Positions 45,237-54,662 are shown, counted from the first letter of the stretch. The stretch is DNA of 64,000 bases from Shimia thalassica (GCF_001458215.1 NZ_CYTW01000001.1:186001-250000), one strand, 5' to 3'. Numbers and translations are program-made. Notes: generated from the sequence alone by a model not told the origin.

Positions 45237-45615
45237 ATACCAACTGCGCCCCTGAGTCATTGCTAAGCAACAAAACGTCACCCGAAAGTTCGGCGAGTGT
45301 CATGCTTTCAAGGGCTTTGAAAAACACAAATTCAGTTTGCAGATCCGGGCAGGACATTTCTGTTGCCGTAATCTGATCAATCGCAATCCATGGCAATGGG
45401 GCTGATTGTTGGGCCGTGAAACCGTTGCAGGGACCTTGCCCTACTACCTTGCCCCGGTTGCCGAACGACAGTGTGACGGGCGCATCTACGGGCTTCCCCT
45501 GCATCTCGGTTAGATGCCATGTCTGTTCGTTGTCATATCCGGCGATTGTTTCGTCCCGCAAGCAGGCCGAAAGCAACAAACCAAGGACGAGAATTGATGT
45601 AATGCGTAGGGTCAT
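45223..45615 (-). CDS. META domain lipoprotein (HslJ-like)
   Basis: A 130-residue protein with a lipoprotein signal ([15 protein letters not shown], Cys 18 lipidated). The META domain shows [26 protein letters not shown] and [22 protein letters not shown] proteins of this size are outer-membrane or periplasmic stress factors; function is loosely known. The gene starts 3 bases after the TetR regulator stop, so they form one unit. Confidence 0.85.
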   Translation of the reverse strand: MTLRITSILVLGLLLSACLRDETIAGYDNEQTWHLTEMQGKPVDAPVTLSFGNRGKVVGQGPCNGFTAQQSAPLPWIAIDQITATEMSCPDLQTEFVFFKALESMTLAELSGDVLLLSNDSGAQLVFRAK

Positions 45616-45618
45616 CCC

Positions 45619-46149
45619 CTAGGCATATAGGGCAAGAACGAGATCTACCAGAGTGCCGAGGGCCGCTTCGTTTCTTTGCCCGTCAAGGCCGGACAATTCG
45701 GTCATGCCAAGGTTCGCGGCATAGATGATCCGCGACAGTTCAGGGTTGGAAAGACCAATCTCTGACAGCAGGACATCCAGCTCTTCAAGACGTTTAGCAT
45801 CAACTCGCGCGACGGTTTCAGCGACTTTTTCACTGCCATGCGCCCATGCACGGATCGCGGGTTCGATCGTACTGGTGTTTTCACTGTGCTGGGCAAGGCT
45901 TCGCAACCGTTGAACGGCGCTCGCGTTTTCTTCGCCAGTTTGAAAGCCATCAAGGCTCTCGGCTTCCCAGCGGTTCAACAGAGCGTCGTGAAATGCAGGA
46001 ACGTCTTTGAAATGCCAGTAGAAAGACCCTTTGGTCGTTTGCAAGTCTCTGGCGAGGGCCTCGGCCTTGAGAGCAGAGGGACCTTGCGCAGTAAGCGCAT
46101 CAAAGCCGGCTTGAATCCAGCTTTCCGGGGAAAGGCGTGTCGCAGTCAT
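45619..46149 (-). CDS. TetR/AcrR family transcriptional regulator
   Basis: A 176-residue regulator. The helix-turn-helix is ALKAEALARDLQTTKGSFYWHFKDVPAF (quoted in parts: EALARDLQTTKGSFYWHF). The C-terminal ligand domain is unlike named subfamilies. ATG 46149 follows GAGGG; the frame extends upstream to 46209 without similarity. It is cotranscribed with the META lipoprotein and lies downstream of, and on the same strand as, mcd, separated by a terminator. Confidence 0.88.
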   Translation of the reverse strand: MTATRLSPESWIQAGFDALTAQGPSALKAEALARDLQTTKGSFYWHFKDVPAFHDALLNRWEAESLDGFQTGEENASAVQRLRSLAQHSENTSTIEPAIRAWAHGSEKVAETVARVDAKRLEELDVLLSEIGLSNPELSRIIYAANLGMTELSGLDGQRNEAALGTLVDLVLALYA

Positions 46150-46241
46150 AACCCTCAGGTAAGCGCGCCGGTGATTCTTTGCAAGCGCAGCAATGCCGCA
46201 GTGCAGCATTTTGCCTGAGCGTGGCCCAAATGCCTATTTAG

Positions 46242-46275
46242 ATGCAAAAAACGCGCCCCTTAAGGGCGCGTTTTC
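46242..46275 (-). terminator. Rho-independent terminator after mcd
   Basis: On the minus strand AAAACGCGCCC and GGGCGCGTTTT form a stem around TTAA, followed by TTTGC; it lies 22 bases after the mcd stop. Confidence 0.85.
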
Positions 46276-46296
46276 AAGAGTGTTTTGAGGGCTATT

Positions 46297-47958
46297 TTAG
46301 CCCAACAGGCGACGTGCGATCACTTGCGCCTGAATTTCGGCGGCACCTTCAAAGATGTTCAGGATACGTGCATCACACAAGATGCGGCTAACCTGATATT
46401 CGAGGGCAAAGCCGTTGCCACCGTGGATTTGCAGCGCGTTGTCGGCTGCGGCCCATGCGACGCGGGCGCCAAGCAGTTTCGCCATGCCAGCCTCAAGATC
46501 ACAACGCTGGTCGTGGTCTTTTTCCCAAGCCGAGAAATAGGTCAGCTGGCGGGCGACCATGATTTCAACAGCCATCATCGCCAGTTTGCCGGCAACACGG
46601 GGGAAGTTGATCAGCGATTTGCCGAACTGTTTACGGTCATCTGCATACTGCATGCCGACTTCCAGAGCGTTCTGAGCCACACCAATGGCGCGCGCTGCGG
46701 TCTGGATACGAGCCGCTTCAAAGGTTTTCATCAGCTGTTTAAAGCCTTGGCCTTCTTCACCACCCAAGAGGTTCTCGCCTTTGACTTTGAACCCGTCAAA
46801 GCCAAGTTCGAATTCCTTCATGCCGCGATAGCCCAGAACCTCGATCTCGCCGCCGGTCATGCCTTCGGTCGGGAAGGGGTTTTCGTCGTCACCCGGGGTT
46901 TTCTCGGCAAGGAACATCGACAGGCCTTTGTGGTCAGTCGTGTTCGGATCGGTACGGGCCAGCAGGGTCATGACGTGGGTACGCGCCGCGTGTGTGATCC
47001 AGGTTTTGTTGCCAGTGACCTCGTAGTCGCCATCGGCGTTTTTCACGGCGCGGGTGCGCAGAGAGCCAAGGTCGGAACCGGTGTTGGGCTCGGTAAAGAC
47101 AGCAGTTGGCAGGATTTCGGCCGAGGCCAGCTTGGGCAGCCAGTATTGCTTTTGTTCTTCGGTACCGCCTGCTTCGACCAGCTCGGCAGCGATTTCGGAA
47201 CGGGTGCCCAAAGAGCCAACCCCGATATATCCACGCGAGAGCTCTTCCGAGACCACAACCATCGACGCTTTGGACATGCCAAGCCCGCCGTATTCTTCAG
47301 GAATTGTCAGACCGAAGACGCCCATTTCGGCCAGCTCTTCGAGGATTTCCATAGGAATGTAATCATCTTTCAAGTGCCACTCGTGGGCATTGGGTACGAC
47401 GCGGTCATCTGCATAGCGGCGGAACTGCTCGCGGATCATTTCGAGTTCTTCATCCAGCCCCGAAGCGCCGAAAGTCGCGTGGCCAGCGTTGTCCTGCATC
47501 AGTTCAACAAGACGCATGCGCGCGGCCTGTGTATTGCCCGAGGCACACAGTGCATTGATTTCTGCGGTGTTCAAACCTGCAAGCGCATCCGCATCCATGC
47601 CGAGATCGCCAACACGGACGATTTCTCCCTGGCTCATCGGGATGCCGCCTTTGATCTGGTTGAGATATTCGCCAAATGCGATCTGGTGAATCAGCTGTTC
47701 CATCTCACCAAACTTGCCGTCTGCCTGAAGGCGTTCCGCCCAAGCCTGCATCTGGATCAGAGACTGTTCGTATGTTGCCAGCCAAGACAGGCCATGTGCC
47801 GCGCCTTGGTTTTGTTCGAGCAGTGCGCCCGAGACACGACCGTCGCTTGAAACGGTTTCGCGAACTTTGGCTGTCGCGGATTCCAAAAGAGCTTTGACCG
47901 GGGCAATCGCCGCGCCGGTAAGCGTCAGAAGATCGGGGAGAATTGCGGATTGTGTCAT
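46297..47958 (-). CDS. mcd: (2S)-methylsuccinyl-CoA dehydrogenase, ethylmalonyl-CoA pathway
   Basis: A 553-residue acyl-CoA dehydrogenase. Unlike ordinary members (about 380 residues) it has a 150-residue helical N-terminal extension (LTGAAIAPVKALLESATAKV, AAHGLSWLATYEQSLIQMQ), the layout of Mcd. The core has GVFGLTIPEEYGGLGMS, FTEPNTGSDLGSLRTRA, YADDRKQFGKSL and the end IHGGNGFALEYQVSRI with ILNIFEGAAEIQAQVIARR. It converts methylsuccinyl-CoA to mesaconyl-CoA with FAD, in acetyl-CoA assimilation without glyoxylate bypass. ATG 47958 follows AGGAC. The pathway's other genes are not in the window. Confidence 0.9.
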   Translation of the reverse strand: MTQSAILPDLLTLTGAAIAPVKALLESATAKVRETVSSDGRVSGALLEQNQGAAHGLSWLATYEQSLIQMQAWAERLQADGKFGEMEQLIHQIAFGEYLNQIKGGIPMSQGEIVRVGDLGMDADALAGLNTAEINALCASGNTQAARMRLVELMQDNAGHATFGASGLDEELEMIREQFRRYADDRVVPNAHEWHLKDDYIPMEILEELAEMGVFGLTIPEEYGGLGMSKASMVVVSEELSRGYIGVGSLGTRSEIAAELVEAGGTEEQKQYWLPKLASAEILPTAVFTEPNTGSDLGSLRTRAVKNADGDYEVTGNKTWITHAARTHVMTLLARTDPNTTDHKGLSMFLAEKTPGDDENPFPTEGMTGGEIEVLGYRGMKEFELGFDGFKVKGENLLGGEEGQGFKQLMKTFEAARIQTAARAIGVAQNALEVGMQYADDRKQFGKSLINFPRVAGKLAMMAVEIMVARQLTYFSAWEKDHDQRCDLEAGMAKLLGARVAWAAADNALQIHGGNGFALEYQVSRILCDARILNIFEGAAEIQAQVIARRLLG

Positions 47959-48129
47959 CGTCAGGTCCTGTCCGTCATGGGCCATGAATCATGTCCTTCA
48001 CTTTGCTGCAGTGTGACATAATCCTTTTGCAGGTGCAGCGCAACATTAATGCTTCTTTCATGACGTAATTGTTTGTTTGTTGCGCATGGATTTTTTGCAG
48101 AGCCGCGCTAAAAGACCTAAAAGTCAGAG

Positions 48130-48897
48130 ATGGATGTTTTTTTGGCCGACCTTTCGCCCCAGCTTTTTGTCGTGACACTGGCCATCGCGATTCTGGCAGG
48201 TGTGATCAAGGGGATGGTCGGGTTTGCCATGCCAATGGTGATGATTTCCGGGCTTAGTACGTTTTTGCCACCCGAGCTTGCCTTGGCTGGATTGATCCTG
48301 CCGACACTGGTCACAAATGGGATGCAGTCCCTGCGTCAGGGTGTCGGTGCCGCGATCGAGTCTATCAAAACTTTTCGCGTGTTTTTGCTCGCAGGGTTGG
48401 TCAGCCTGTTGATCTCGGCCCAGTTTGTGCGGGTGTTACCGTCCGAAGTGATGCTTTTGCTCATTGGGGTGCCGGTTTCGTTCTTTGCATTGCTACAACT
48501 GATGGGATTGAAGATTTCATTGCCCAAAAGATCTTTACGGGTTGAGGCAGGTGTTGGAGGGTTCGCTGGGGTGATTGGCGGGTTGTCCGGTGTATGGGGG
48601 CCGCCCACCGTTTTGTACCTCACAGCGCTGAACACCGAAAAAACAGAACAAATGCGCGTGCAGGGGGTGATCTATGGTCTTGGTGCGTTCGCCCTGTTTT
48701 TTGCGCATATCGGTTCGGGCGTCATGCGTGCCGAGACGCTGCCCTTTTCCGTGGCGATGGTACCACCAGCGGTGCTGGGCATGTGGTTGGGTGGAAAGGT
48801 GCAGGACCGGATTGATCACGCGATGTTCCGAAAGGCGACATTGGTGGTTTTGACGGTGGCGGCGTTGAATCTTGTGCGGCGCGCCGTGATGGGGTGA
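48130..48897 (+). CDS. Sulfite exporter TauE/SafE family protein
   Basis: A 255-residue permease with about eight membrane helices. The paired glycine-rich motifs are GVIKGMVGFAMPMVMISGL near the start and GVIGGLSGVWGPPTVLYL in the second half, the TauE/SafE hallmark. Members export sulfite, sulfoacetate or other organosulfur anions. It stands divergent from mcd and has no sulfur genes beside it, so the substrate is open. Confidence 0.88.
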   Translation: MDVFLADLSPQLFVVTLAIAILAGVIKGMVGFAMPMVMISGLSTFLPPELALAGLILPTLVTNGMQSLRQGVGAAIESIKTFRVFLLAGLVSLLISAQFVRVLPSEVMLLLIGVPVSFFALLQLMGLKISLPKRSLRVEAGVGGFAGVIGGLSGVWGPPTVLYLTALNTEKTEQMRVQGVIYGLGAFALFFAHIGSGVMRAETLPFSVAMVPPAVLGMWLGGKVQDRIDHAMFRKATLVVLTVAALNLVRRAVMG

Positions 48898-49009
48898 ATT
48901 TATGCAGAGGGTCGCATTGCCCACAGGCGATACGGCCCTTATCTGAAGGCTGTAGCCTGACCCGAGATGCGACGGCCGACTGGAACGGAATTGAAAGACA
49001 GGGGGCGCT

Positions 49010-50110
49010 ATGACGCGCGACGGTTATGCGAAGATGACCGGCATCAGCACGGTCATACTGGCGGCTATTGCCGTGGGGTGGTCTCTGAGCGCCGCACAGG
49101 CCATTCTTGTTCCGATCGTTTGGGGTGCGCTTTTGGCCTTTCTTATGGATGGGATCTCGCGCGAACTGGAACGCTTGCCAAATTATTCACGGATTGTGCC
49201 ATCGTGGATGCGCATGACCATGACCGGCATTGTGCTGTTTTTGTTCCTCTTTTTGGGTCTTGGGTTTTTCGCACGTAATATGGAGCCGGTGGTTCGGGCG
49301 ATTCCCGACTATGTCGAGGCTCTGTCTGTGATCGTCTCTGATCAGGCCAGCCACTTTGACTATGAAATTGAGCTGACATGGCAGTCCTTTAACAAACTGC
49401 TTGATGACAACGTCGATCTTCAGGTTGCCATCCGCTATGCGTTGAACTCAGTGTCTTATTCGGCGGGATATGTGGCGCTGGTTTTCCTCTACGCCATCCT
49501 GTTTTTGTTTGAACGCCACGCGATCAAGGGCAAGATCGCGGCGATTGTGCCGGATGATCAGGCGCGCGCGCGGGTCTGGGGCACGATCGATATGCTGATC
49601 TCTCAGATCGGTACGTACTTTACCATGAAGACATTGGTCAACGTGGTGCTTGGCGTGGTCTGTTGGGTGATTTTCCTGCTGTTCGGCATTGAGTTCGCGG
49701 CGTTCTTTGCCGTGCTCACCGCGATCTTTAACTACATTCCTTATGTGGGGTCGTGGATTGCCATGGCACTCCCGCTCCTGTTCGCGATTGGACAGATGGG
49801 ATTATCGATGAATGTGTTGCTTTTGTTTGCGGCACTAAGTGCGGCACAGGTCGCCGTGGGCTATTTCTGGGAACCGCGCCTGATGGGGCGGAGCATGAAC
49901 ATGAGCCCGGTTGTCGTCATGATTTCACTGGCCGCGTGGACCGCCATATGGGGCGCGGCGGGCGCGATCCTGTCCGTAATCCTGACATCTGCCATCGTAA
50001 CGATTATGGCGTTGTTTCCGGGGTCAAAGTCGCTTGCGATTTTGCTGACCAATGACGGGCAGCTTCCTCAATCGCCGATGACAGATTCCGAAAACGAAAA
50101 CGCGTCCTAA
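49010..50110 (+). CDS. AI-2E family transporter (PurR-regulated permease type)
   Basis: A 366-residue membrane protein with about seven helices, the large soluble loop between helices 3 and 4 and the conserved FAVLTAIFNYIPYVGSWIA and FWEPRLMGRSMNMSPVVVMI near the end. Members export autoinducer-2 or act as Na+/H+ antiporters. ATG 49010 is preceded by a weak GGGGG. Its stop interlocks with the convergent DUF2478 stop. Confidence 0.88.
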   Translation: MTRDGYAKMTGISTVILAAIAVGWSLSAAQAILVPIVWGALLAFLMDGISRELERLPNYSRIVPSWMRMTMTGIVLFLFLFLGLGFFARNMEPVVRAIPDYVEALSVIVSDQASHFDYEIELTWQSFNKLLDDNVDLQVAIRYALNSVSYSAGYVALVFLYAILFLFERHAIKGKIAAIVPDDQARARVWGTIDMLISQIGTYFTMKTLVNVVLGVVCWVIFLLFGIEFAAFFAVLTAIFNYIPYVGSWIAMALPLLFAIGQMGLSMNVLLLFAALSAAQVAVGYFWEPRLMGRSMNMSPVVVMISLAAWTAIWGAAGAILSVILTSAIVTIMALFPGSKSLAILLTNDGQLPQSPMTDSENENAS

Positions 50111-50619
50111 TCTTCGTCGGCGTCATACCACGCCATCAACGAGTCTGGGTCGGGCGCAACATAGGTGGCAAGACCGCCCGAGAAATCTTCGAAATTTTGG
50201 CGGTTCATCCCGTTGATGCCGGTAATCACATGCGCGCCCTGTGAAAGGGCCTGTGCCACCAGATCCCGAAAACCGCGCCCGTCAGATTCCTGTTTGCCGA
50301 ATTTGTTGAGGATGAACACGTCAAACTCTTGATCCATCCGCTTGCCGGTTTCGAAAACAGCCTGTTCCAATGCCTCGGGGTTCAGCCTGCAACCGCTCGA
50401 TTCCTTTCCCAAAAACTGCGAAATCCTGATGCGGGGGCCGTCGGGCAGAACCTGAACATCCATATCGCAACGGTGTGTCGTCTCGCAGTCGGTATTGATC
50501 TGTACGATCCCGCGGGTGCGCGCCCCCCTTGCACCCAGCTTGTCTGCAAAGTCTGCAAGAAGGCGATCAAGGTCCCCTTTGCCTTCGGTCATTGTATAGG
50601 CGATTTTCATTCGGCTCAT
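50107..50619 (-). CDS. DUF2478 domain protein
   Basis: A 170-residue soluble protein. DUF2478 features are MKIAYTMTEGKGDLDRLLADF, GIVQINTDCETTHRCDMDV, RISQFLGKESSGCRLNPEAL and VFILNKFGKQESDGRGFRD (each up to about 20). The family is linked elsewhere to molybdenum transport loci and looks like a NTPase-like fold without a visible P-loop; function is unknown. AGAGGA precedes ATG 50619. No molybdate genes lie nearby. Confidence 0.82.
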   Translation of the reverse strand: MSRMKIAYTMTEGKGDLDRLLADFADKLGARGARTRGIVQINTDCETTHRCDMDVQVLPDGPRIRISQFLGKESSGCRLNPEALEQAVFETGKRMDQEFDVFILNKFGKQESDGRGFRDLVAQALSQGAHVITGINGMNRQNFEDFSGGLATYVAPDPDSLMAWYDADED

Positions 50620-50653
50620 GGTCCTCTTGATGCAACGTGGGGCGAGAGTTCTA

Positions 50654-51109
50654 TCATTTGTGTCGCGTTGACTCGGCATACCCTTTGGCCTCGGGCAGCA
50701 ACCTGCCAAGCAGGGCCACCAGAAACGCCGTGCTCACACCGAGGGACAGCACACCGCTCACGCCGGCCATCGTGCCAAAGATACGCGTTCCCGTGCCAAG
50801 CACAACGTCGCCGTATCCAACAGTCGAATAGGTAACGAGCGCAAAGTAAAGAGCGCTGTTCAGATCCTCAAGCACCCCCATGACCAGAAACGCCTTGGCC
50901 CAGATCCAGACCTGAATGGTGTGTGACAGCGTGATCCAGATAAAGGCGGCGCCCACAACCGTGACAAGGCGCACAAAGGGGCGGTTTCGTCTTACATGAT
51001 CGGAAAAACGTTCGGCGATGGTTGTCAGATAAGCAATCGCAACGACGTGAATGACAGCGCATAACGCCAGAAAAAATGAACCCCAGATGAGTTGCCAAGT
51101 CAGTGTCAC
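50654..51109 (-). CDS. Two-transmembrane potassium channel family protein
   Basis: A 151-residue membrane protein. It has about four hydrophobic helices and a pore loop with the selectivity filter TYSTVGYGDVVL, so K+ conduction is likely. There is no C-terminal RCK domain. The start is GTG 51109 with AAGGA upstream. It shares its strand with the DUF2478 gene, 34 bases apart. Confidence 0.87.
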   Translation of the reverse strand: MTLTWQLIWGSFFLALCAVIHVVAIAYLTTIAERFSDHVRRNRPFVRLVTVVGAAFIWITLSHTIQVWIWAKAFLVMGVLEDLNSALYFALVTYSTVGYGDVVLGTGTRIFGTMAGVSGVLSLGVSTAFLVALLGRLLPEAKGYAESTRHK

Positions 51110-51205
51110 GTCTGGTCCTTCCGGTTGTCAGGTGCCGCGGGAGTATTCTCTGCCACGTGCGACTTGGCAACCGGAATGCGCCAAAACGTCTGACCATGTC
51201 ACACT

Positions 51206-52441
51206 TTAGGTTTTGATGGTGCCATCCGAGACCCACCGGTCCAGAACCTGAAGCACCTTGGCGGTGAATTCAGGGTCGTTGATATGACATTCAAGCGGGA
51301 TGTATTCGACATTGTCCGGCAGCGCAGCTTCAATTTCACTCACAAAAGCGGTCAGCCCGTCTTGGTCATGCAAATCGGCGCCCGGACGATCCCATTCATT
51401 GCAGCCGCCTTTGGGCATCAAAAACGCCGTGGCGCCTTTGGCTGTGGCCAGCTTCTCTGCATGGGCGCGTGCGACCTCGCGGCGTTCGTCGGCGTCAAGC
51501 ACAACGGATTTGAGCAGCCGGTTGTGGTCATGGGCCGGTTTGTGGCTCATGCGTTCGGGCAAGTCTTTCCAACCCACCATATCGACAAGATCATAGCAGG
51601 CAGGGGCCACCATTTGCGGCGTGGCGGTTTGGCCCGCATTTGTGAGGCGGTCAACGCCCGCCGACAGCCCGCCCATAAGATGGTTGCCGATTTCCTGCGT
51701 TGCAAAATCCATGACACAGGCGAAACGCCCTTCGGCTGCCAGAGATTCAAAGGCACGCCCGCCCATACCGGTGGCATGAAACACGGCCACTTCGAATCCG
51801 CGGTCTTCCAGCGCGGGTTTGAGGCTCACCATATAGCGCAGGATTGTTTTGCCGAATGAGGTCATGCCGATCAAAGGTTTATCGCCTGACGATTTTTCAA
51901 CCGCACGCGCGGCGCCCAGAACGGCACCTGCGGCTTGGGACAAGGAAGATTTGCAAACGGAATTGAGCCCATACAGGCCACCAGCCCAAAGGATCATCTG
52001 GATATCGGCAGCAAGGCGTTCTGGTGGCAGCAATTGTGAAAAGGACACCGTTGAAACCACGTATTTCGGAACACCCAAGGGCAATGCCTGACAGACATCC
52101 AGCGCGAGATCGGTCCCCATCGTGCCGCCAAGGATGATAACGCCATCAACTTTGCCCTCGGTGTGCAGACGCGATGCCAGCAAAGATGCTCCATAGGCCA
52201 TGATTTGCATGGCCGTGTTCTCGTCACCACTATCAATGGCCGCTTGAATGGACGACCCGCCCTCTTCGGCAACGGCATGTTTGGAATAGTCGGTCGGTGT
52301 GGAAGGATCGCCAAGAACACTGACGTCCATGGTCAAAACGCGTCCGCCCTGATCGACTATACGTCCACACAAATAGTTCAATTCGTCGTCTTTTGTGTCG
52401 TAAGTACCGACGACAAGGATGGTTTTGTCCTGAGACATCAT
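51206..52441 (-). CDS. Tm-1-like ATP-binding domain protein (UPF0261)
   Basis: A 411-residue protein of the UPF0261 family. The N-terminal half has ILVVGTYDTKDDELNYLCGR and IILGGTMGTDLALDVCQALP; the second half has PLIGMTSFGKTILRYMVSL, AVFHATGMGGRAFESLA and FLMPKGGCNEWDRPGADLHD. The plant homologue Tm-1 binds viral replication proteins; bacterial members are thought to be metabolic and their reaction is unknown. Its ATG overlaps the kinase stop (ATGA), making it the last gene of the tct-to-Tm-1 operon and suggesting a step in the same catabolism. Confidence 0.85.
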   Translation of the reverse strand: MMSQDKTILVVGTYDTKDDELNYLCGRIVDQGGRVLTMDVSVLGDPSTPTDYSKHAVAEEGGSSIQAAIDSGDENTAMQIMAYGASLLASRLHTEGKVDGVIILGGTMGTDLALDVCQALPLGVPKYVVSTVSFSQLLPPERLAADIQMILWAGGLYGLNSVCKSSLSQAAGAVLGAARAVEKSSGDKPLIGMTSFGKTILRYMVSLKPALEDRGFEVAVFHATGMGGRAFESLAAEGRFACVMDFATQEIGNHLMGGLSAGVDRLTNAGQTATPQMVAPACYDLVDMVGWKDLPERMSHKPAHDHNRLLKSVVLDADERREVARAHAEKLATAKGATAFLMPKGGCNEWDRPGADLHDQDGLTAFVSEIEAALPDNVEYIPLECHINDPEFTAKVLQVLDRWVSDGTIKT

Positions 52442-53373
52442 TGTCTTCCTTCCAGATAGTTTTGTGCCAACCCCAAGGCGCGGGCAATCATGCGTGTGGA
52501 TCGGGTTTGATTGCCCGGCTCGTTCAGGCGTGGAACAATCCAGCCCACATACGTGAGGGCGCGCAGCAGCAACGCCAGACCAAGTGCCTGCTGCGAAATC
52601 TGTGCCCGAGCGCTGTATCCTTCCAGCAATGCAGCGCGAATCTCCTTGAAATCAGGCTGTTCGAGATAGCGAAGCAGGAACGTCGCGAGTTCAAAAGCGC
52701 GGTAACCGATAACACAGTCGTCAAAATCCAGAATTCCGATCTTTCCCTCGTGCATCACGAGGTTTTCCGTCAAAAGATCAGCGTGGATGAGACCGACATC
52801 CTGTTCAAGTATTGCGCAATCATCCTGCGCCGCCTGCCGAACCGCTTGAAGAATTGCGATTTCATCAGGGCGCAGGTCAGGATGCTCCCAAAACCGGCCC
52901 CAAAGCGGCGTTTCGCCCACGATCTCTTCTGCTGTCCATTTGGGGCGCTCGAAATCCGCAGGACGTTGCCATTGGTCCGTTATCATGTGCAGGCGGGCCA
53001 TCTGCGCGCCCACCTTTCGCGCGACCTCGACAGGTTGTCCTGAAGTGATCGATGTGCCCTTGCCAATTGGCACGCCATCAAGCCACGTCAGAAGGCTGGC
53101 GTGGCTGTCCCCGACCTTGGGAATGAGCTGTCCATCTGCAGTCGCAATTGGAGTGGGCACATGAAGCCCCTGTTGCGACAGGTATTTCATCCACGCGAGT
53201 TCCGAGCGTAATTCGTTTAGCGATCTATATCCGGGTCGGTGCAGGCGCAGGGCATATTTCTGATCCCCGTGAGACACCGCATAGACGCGGTTTTCACGCT
53301 CTGCCAACAGATCGGGGGAAGACCCGGACAGGTTCCACAATTGCAACGCATCTTTGAGACTGGAATTGGTCAT
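52438..53373 (-). CDS. APH-type small-molecule kinase, hydroxylysine/ethanolamine kinase-like
   Basis: A 311-residue protein-kinase-like phosphotransferase. The catalytic loop is DVGLIHADLLTENLV (Asp base, Asn metal ligand) and the metal-binding Asp is in IGILDFDDCVIGYR. N-terminal ATP-binding parts are VYAVSHGDQKYALRLHRPG. The family includes homoserine, choline, ethanolamine and hydroxylysine kinases. ATGA overlaps tie it to the phospholyase-like gene before it and Tm-1-like gene after it, so it most probably phosphorylates the amino alcohol that the lyase then cleaves. Confidence 0.82.
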   Translation of the reverse strand: MTNSSLKDALQLWNLSGSSPDLLAERENRVYAVSHGDQKYALRLHRPGYRSLNELRSELAWMKYLSQQGLHVPTPIATADGQLIPKVGDSHASLLTWLDGVPIGKGTSITSGQPVEVARKVGAQMARLHMITDQWQRPADFERPKWTAEEIVGETPLWGRFWEHPDLRPDEIAILQAVRQAAQDDCAILEQDVGLIHADLLTENLVMHEGKIGILDFDDCVIGYRAFELATFLLRYLEQPDFKEIRAALLEGYSARAQISQQALGLALLLRALTYVGWIVPRLNEPGNQTRSTRMIARALGLAQNYLEGRQ

Positions 53374-54662
53374 TGCTCTAGGGGTGTCTCGGTCAGGGCT
53401 TCGTCCAGACGCGTCAACATGATGTCCGCATCTTCACGGGAAAAGGGCATGGGGGGGCGTATTTTCAAGGCGTTGTAGTGGATGCCCAGAAAGTTGAGCA
53501 AAACACCCTTTTGGCGCATGGCGTTCGCAATTCTTTTGGTGAATGCCGTGGCCGGTGTTTTGCTGTGCCGATCCAGAACCATTTCGGCCCCAAAGAATAG
53601 GCCCGAGCCACGCACATCCGCGATGCATTTGTGCGTTTCGCCCAGTTTGCGAAGACCTTCGCGCGCATATTCACCTACGGCGCGGGCGTTCTCCATCAAC
53701 CCTTCTTCCTGAACCACGCGTAAGGTCGCGAGCGCAGCGGCCGCCGAAACAGGGTTTCCACCAAACGTATTGAAATAGCGAAAGTTGCTGCGGAATGCGG
53801 ACATGATTTCAAGGCTGGTGACAACGCCACCAACCGGATGACCGTTGGCCATCGGTTTTCCCATGGTCACTATGTCAGGCAGAATGCCGGCCTTCTGATG
53901 ACCCCAGAAATCGGTGCCCAAGCGGCCAAAGCCGGGCTGGACCTCGTCTGCGATGACAACACCTCCGGCCTTGTGCACCGCATCAATCGCAGGTTGGAGC
54001 CAGCCCTTTTCGAGATCAGGAAAGCCTTCGTTTGCGAAATAGGGACAGATGATCAGAGCAGACAGTTCATGACCGCGTTCTTTCAGGTCCGCGATGGCCT
54101 TTTCAATCTCGGCGGCGAACGCCAGAGAATGTGCCTTGCCAGAGGTTCCGCCAAGCGGGCGAAAGCTGTCGGGGGCGGGAACAAAGGCGACATTGCTCCA
54201 CCGGTCCGGCGGCGGGTTGGTGCAAGACAGTTGTGACACTGCCATCGTGTTGCCGTGATAGGTGTGGTCGGTTGCGATCACGCCCGTGTTGCCGGTAATC
54301 CCGCGCGCCATGCGCAACGCGATGTCGTTCGCCTCGGACCCCGTGCAGGTCATGATGGCCGTGTTCAGCGGATCGGCAAAGGTATCGGTCAGCGACTCGA
54401 CATAATCGAGAATGCCTTCGTGCAGATACCTTGTGTGCGTATTGAGGGTGCTGGCCTGTTTCGTGATAGCCTCGACCACCTTAGGGTGGCAATGCCCCAC
54501 ATGGGGCACGTTGTTATAACAATCGAGGTATTTACGACCGTCTGCATCCCAGACCCACACACCTTTTCCCCGTACCATGTGAACGGGTTCTTCATAGAAG
54601 GTGCTGACATTGGGCCCAAGCAATTGAGCCCGACGGTCAATCAGTGTCTGCGTCGATGTCAT
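53370..54662 (-). CDS. Class III PLP enzyme resembling amino-alcohol phosphate phospholyases (ETNPPL/PHYKPL)
   Basis: A 430-residue PLP enzyme. Motifs shared with ethanolamine-phosphate and 5-phosphohydroxylysine phospholyases are LDCYNNVPHVGHCHPKVV, LNTHTRYLHEGILDYVE, TGSEANDIALRMAR, GFGRLGTDFWGHQ, the PLP Lys in TMGKPMANGHPVGGV, YFNTFGGNPVSAAA and LKIRPPMPFSREDADIM. Expected reaction: O-phosphorylated amino alcohol to aldehyde, ammonia and phosphate. ATG 54662 overlaps the dehydrogenase stop; ATG 54674 is the alternative. A plain transaminase cannot be excluded. Confidence 0.8.
   Translation of the reverse strand: MTSTQTLIDRRAQLLGPNVSTFYEEPVHMVRGKGVWVWDADGRKYLDCYNNVPHVGHCHPKVVEAITKQASTLNTHTRYLHEGILDYVESLTDTFADPLNTAIMTCTGSEANDIALRMARGITGNTGVIATDHTYHGNTMAVSQLSCTNPPPDRWSNVAFVPAPDSFRPLGGTSGKAHSLAFAAEIEKAIADLKERGHELSALIICPYFANEGFPDLEKGWLQPAIDAVHKAGGVVIADEVQPGFGRLGTDFWGHQKAGILPDIVTMGKPMANGHPVGGVVTSLEIMSAFRSNFRYFNTFGGNPVSAAAALATLRVVQEEGLMENARAVGEYAREGLRKLGETHKCIADVRGSGLFFGAEMVLDRHSKTPATAFTKRIANAMRQKGVLLNFLGIHYNALKIRPPMPFSREDADIMLTRLDEALTETPLEQ

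Noticed and set aside
46285-47850. Long open frame on the plus strand opposite mcd (521 codons)
   Set aside because: It mirrors the codon pattern of mcd, has no family similarity and no ribosome-binding site; mcd is clearly the gene.
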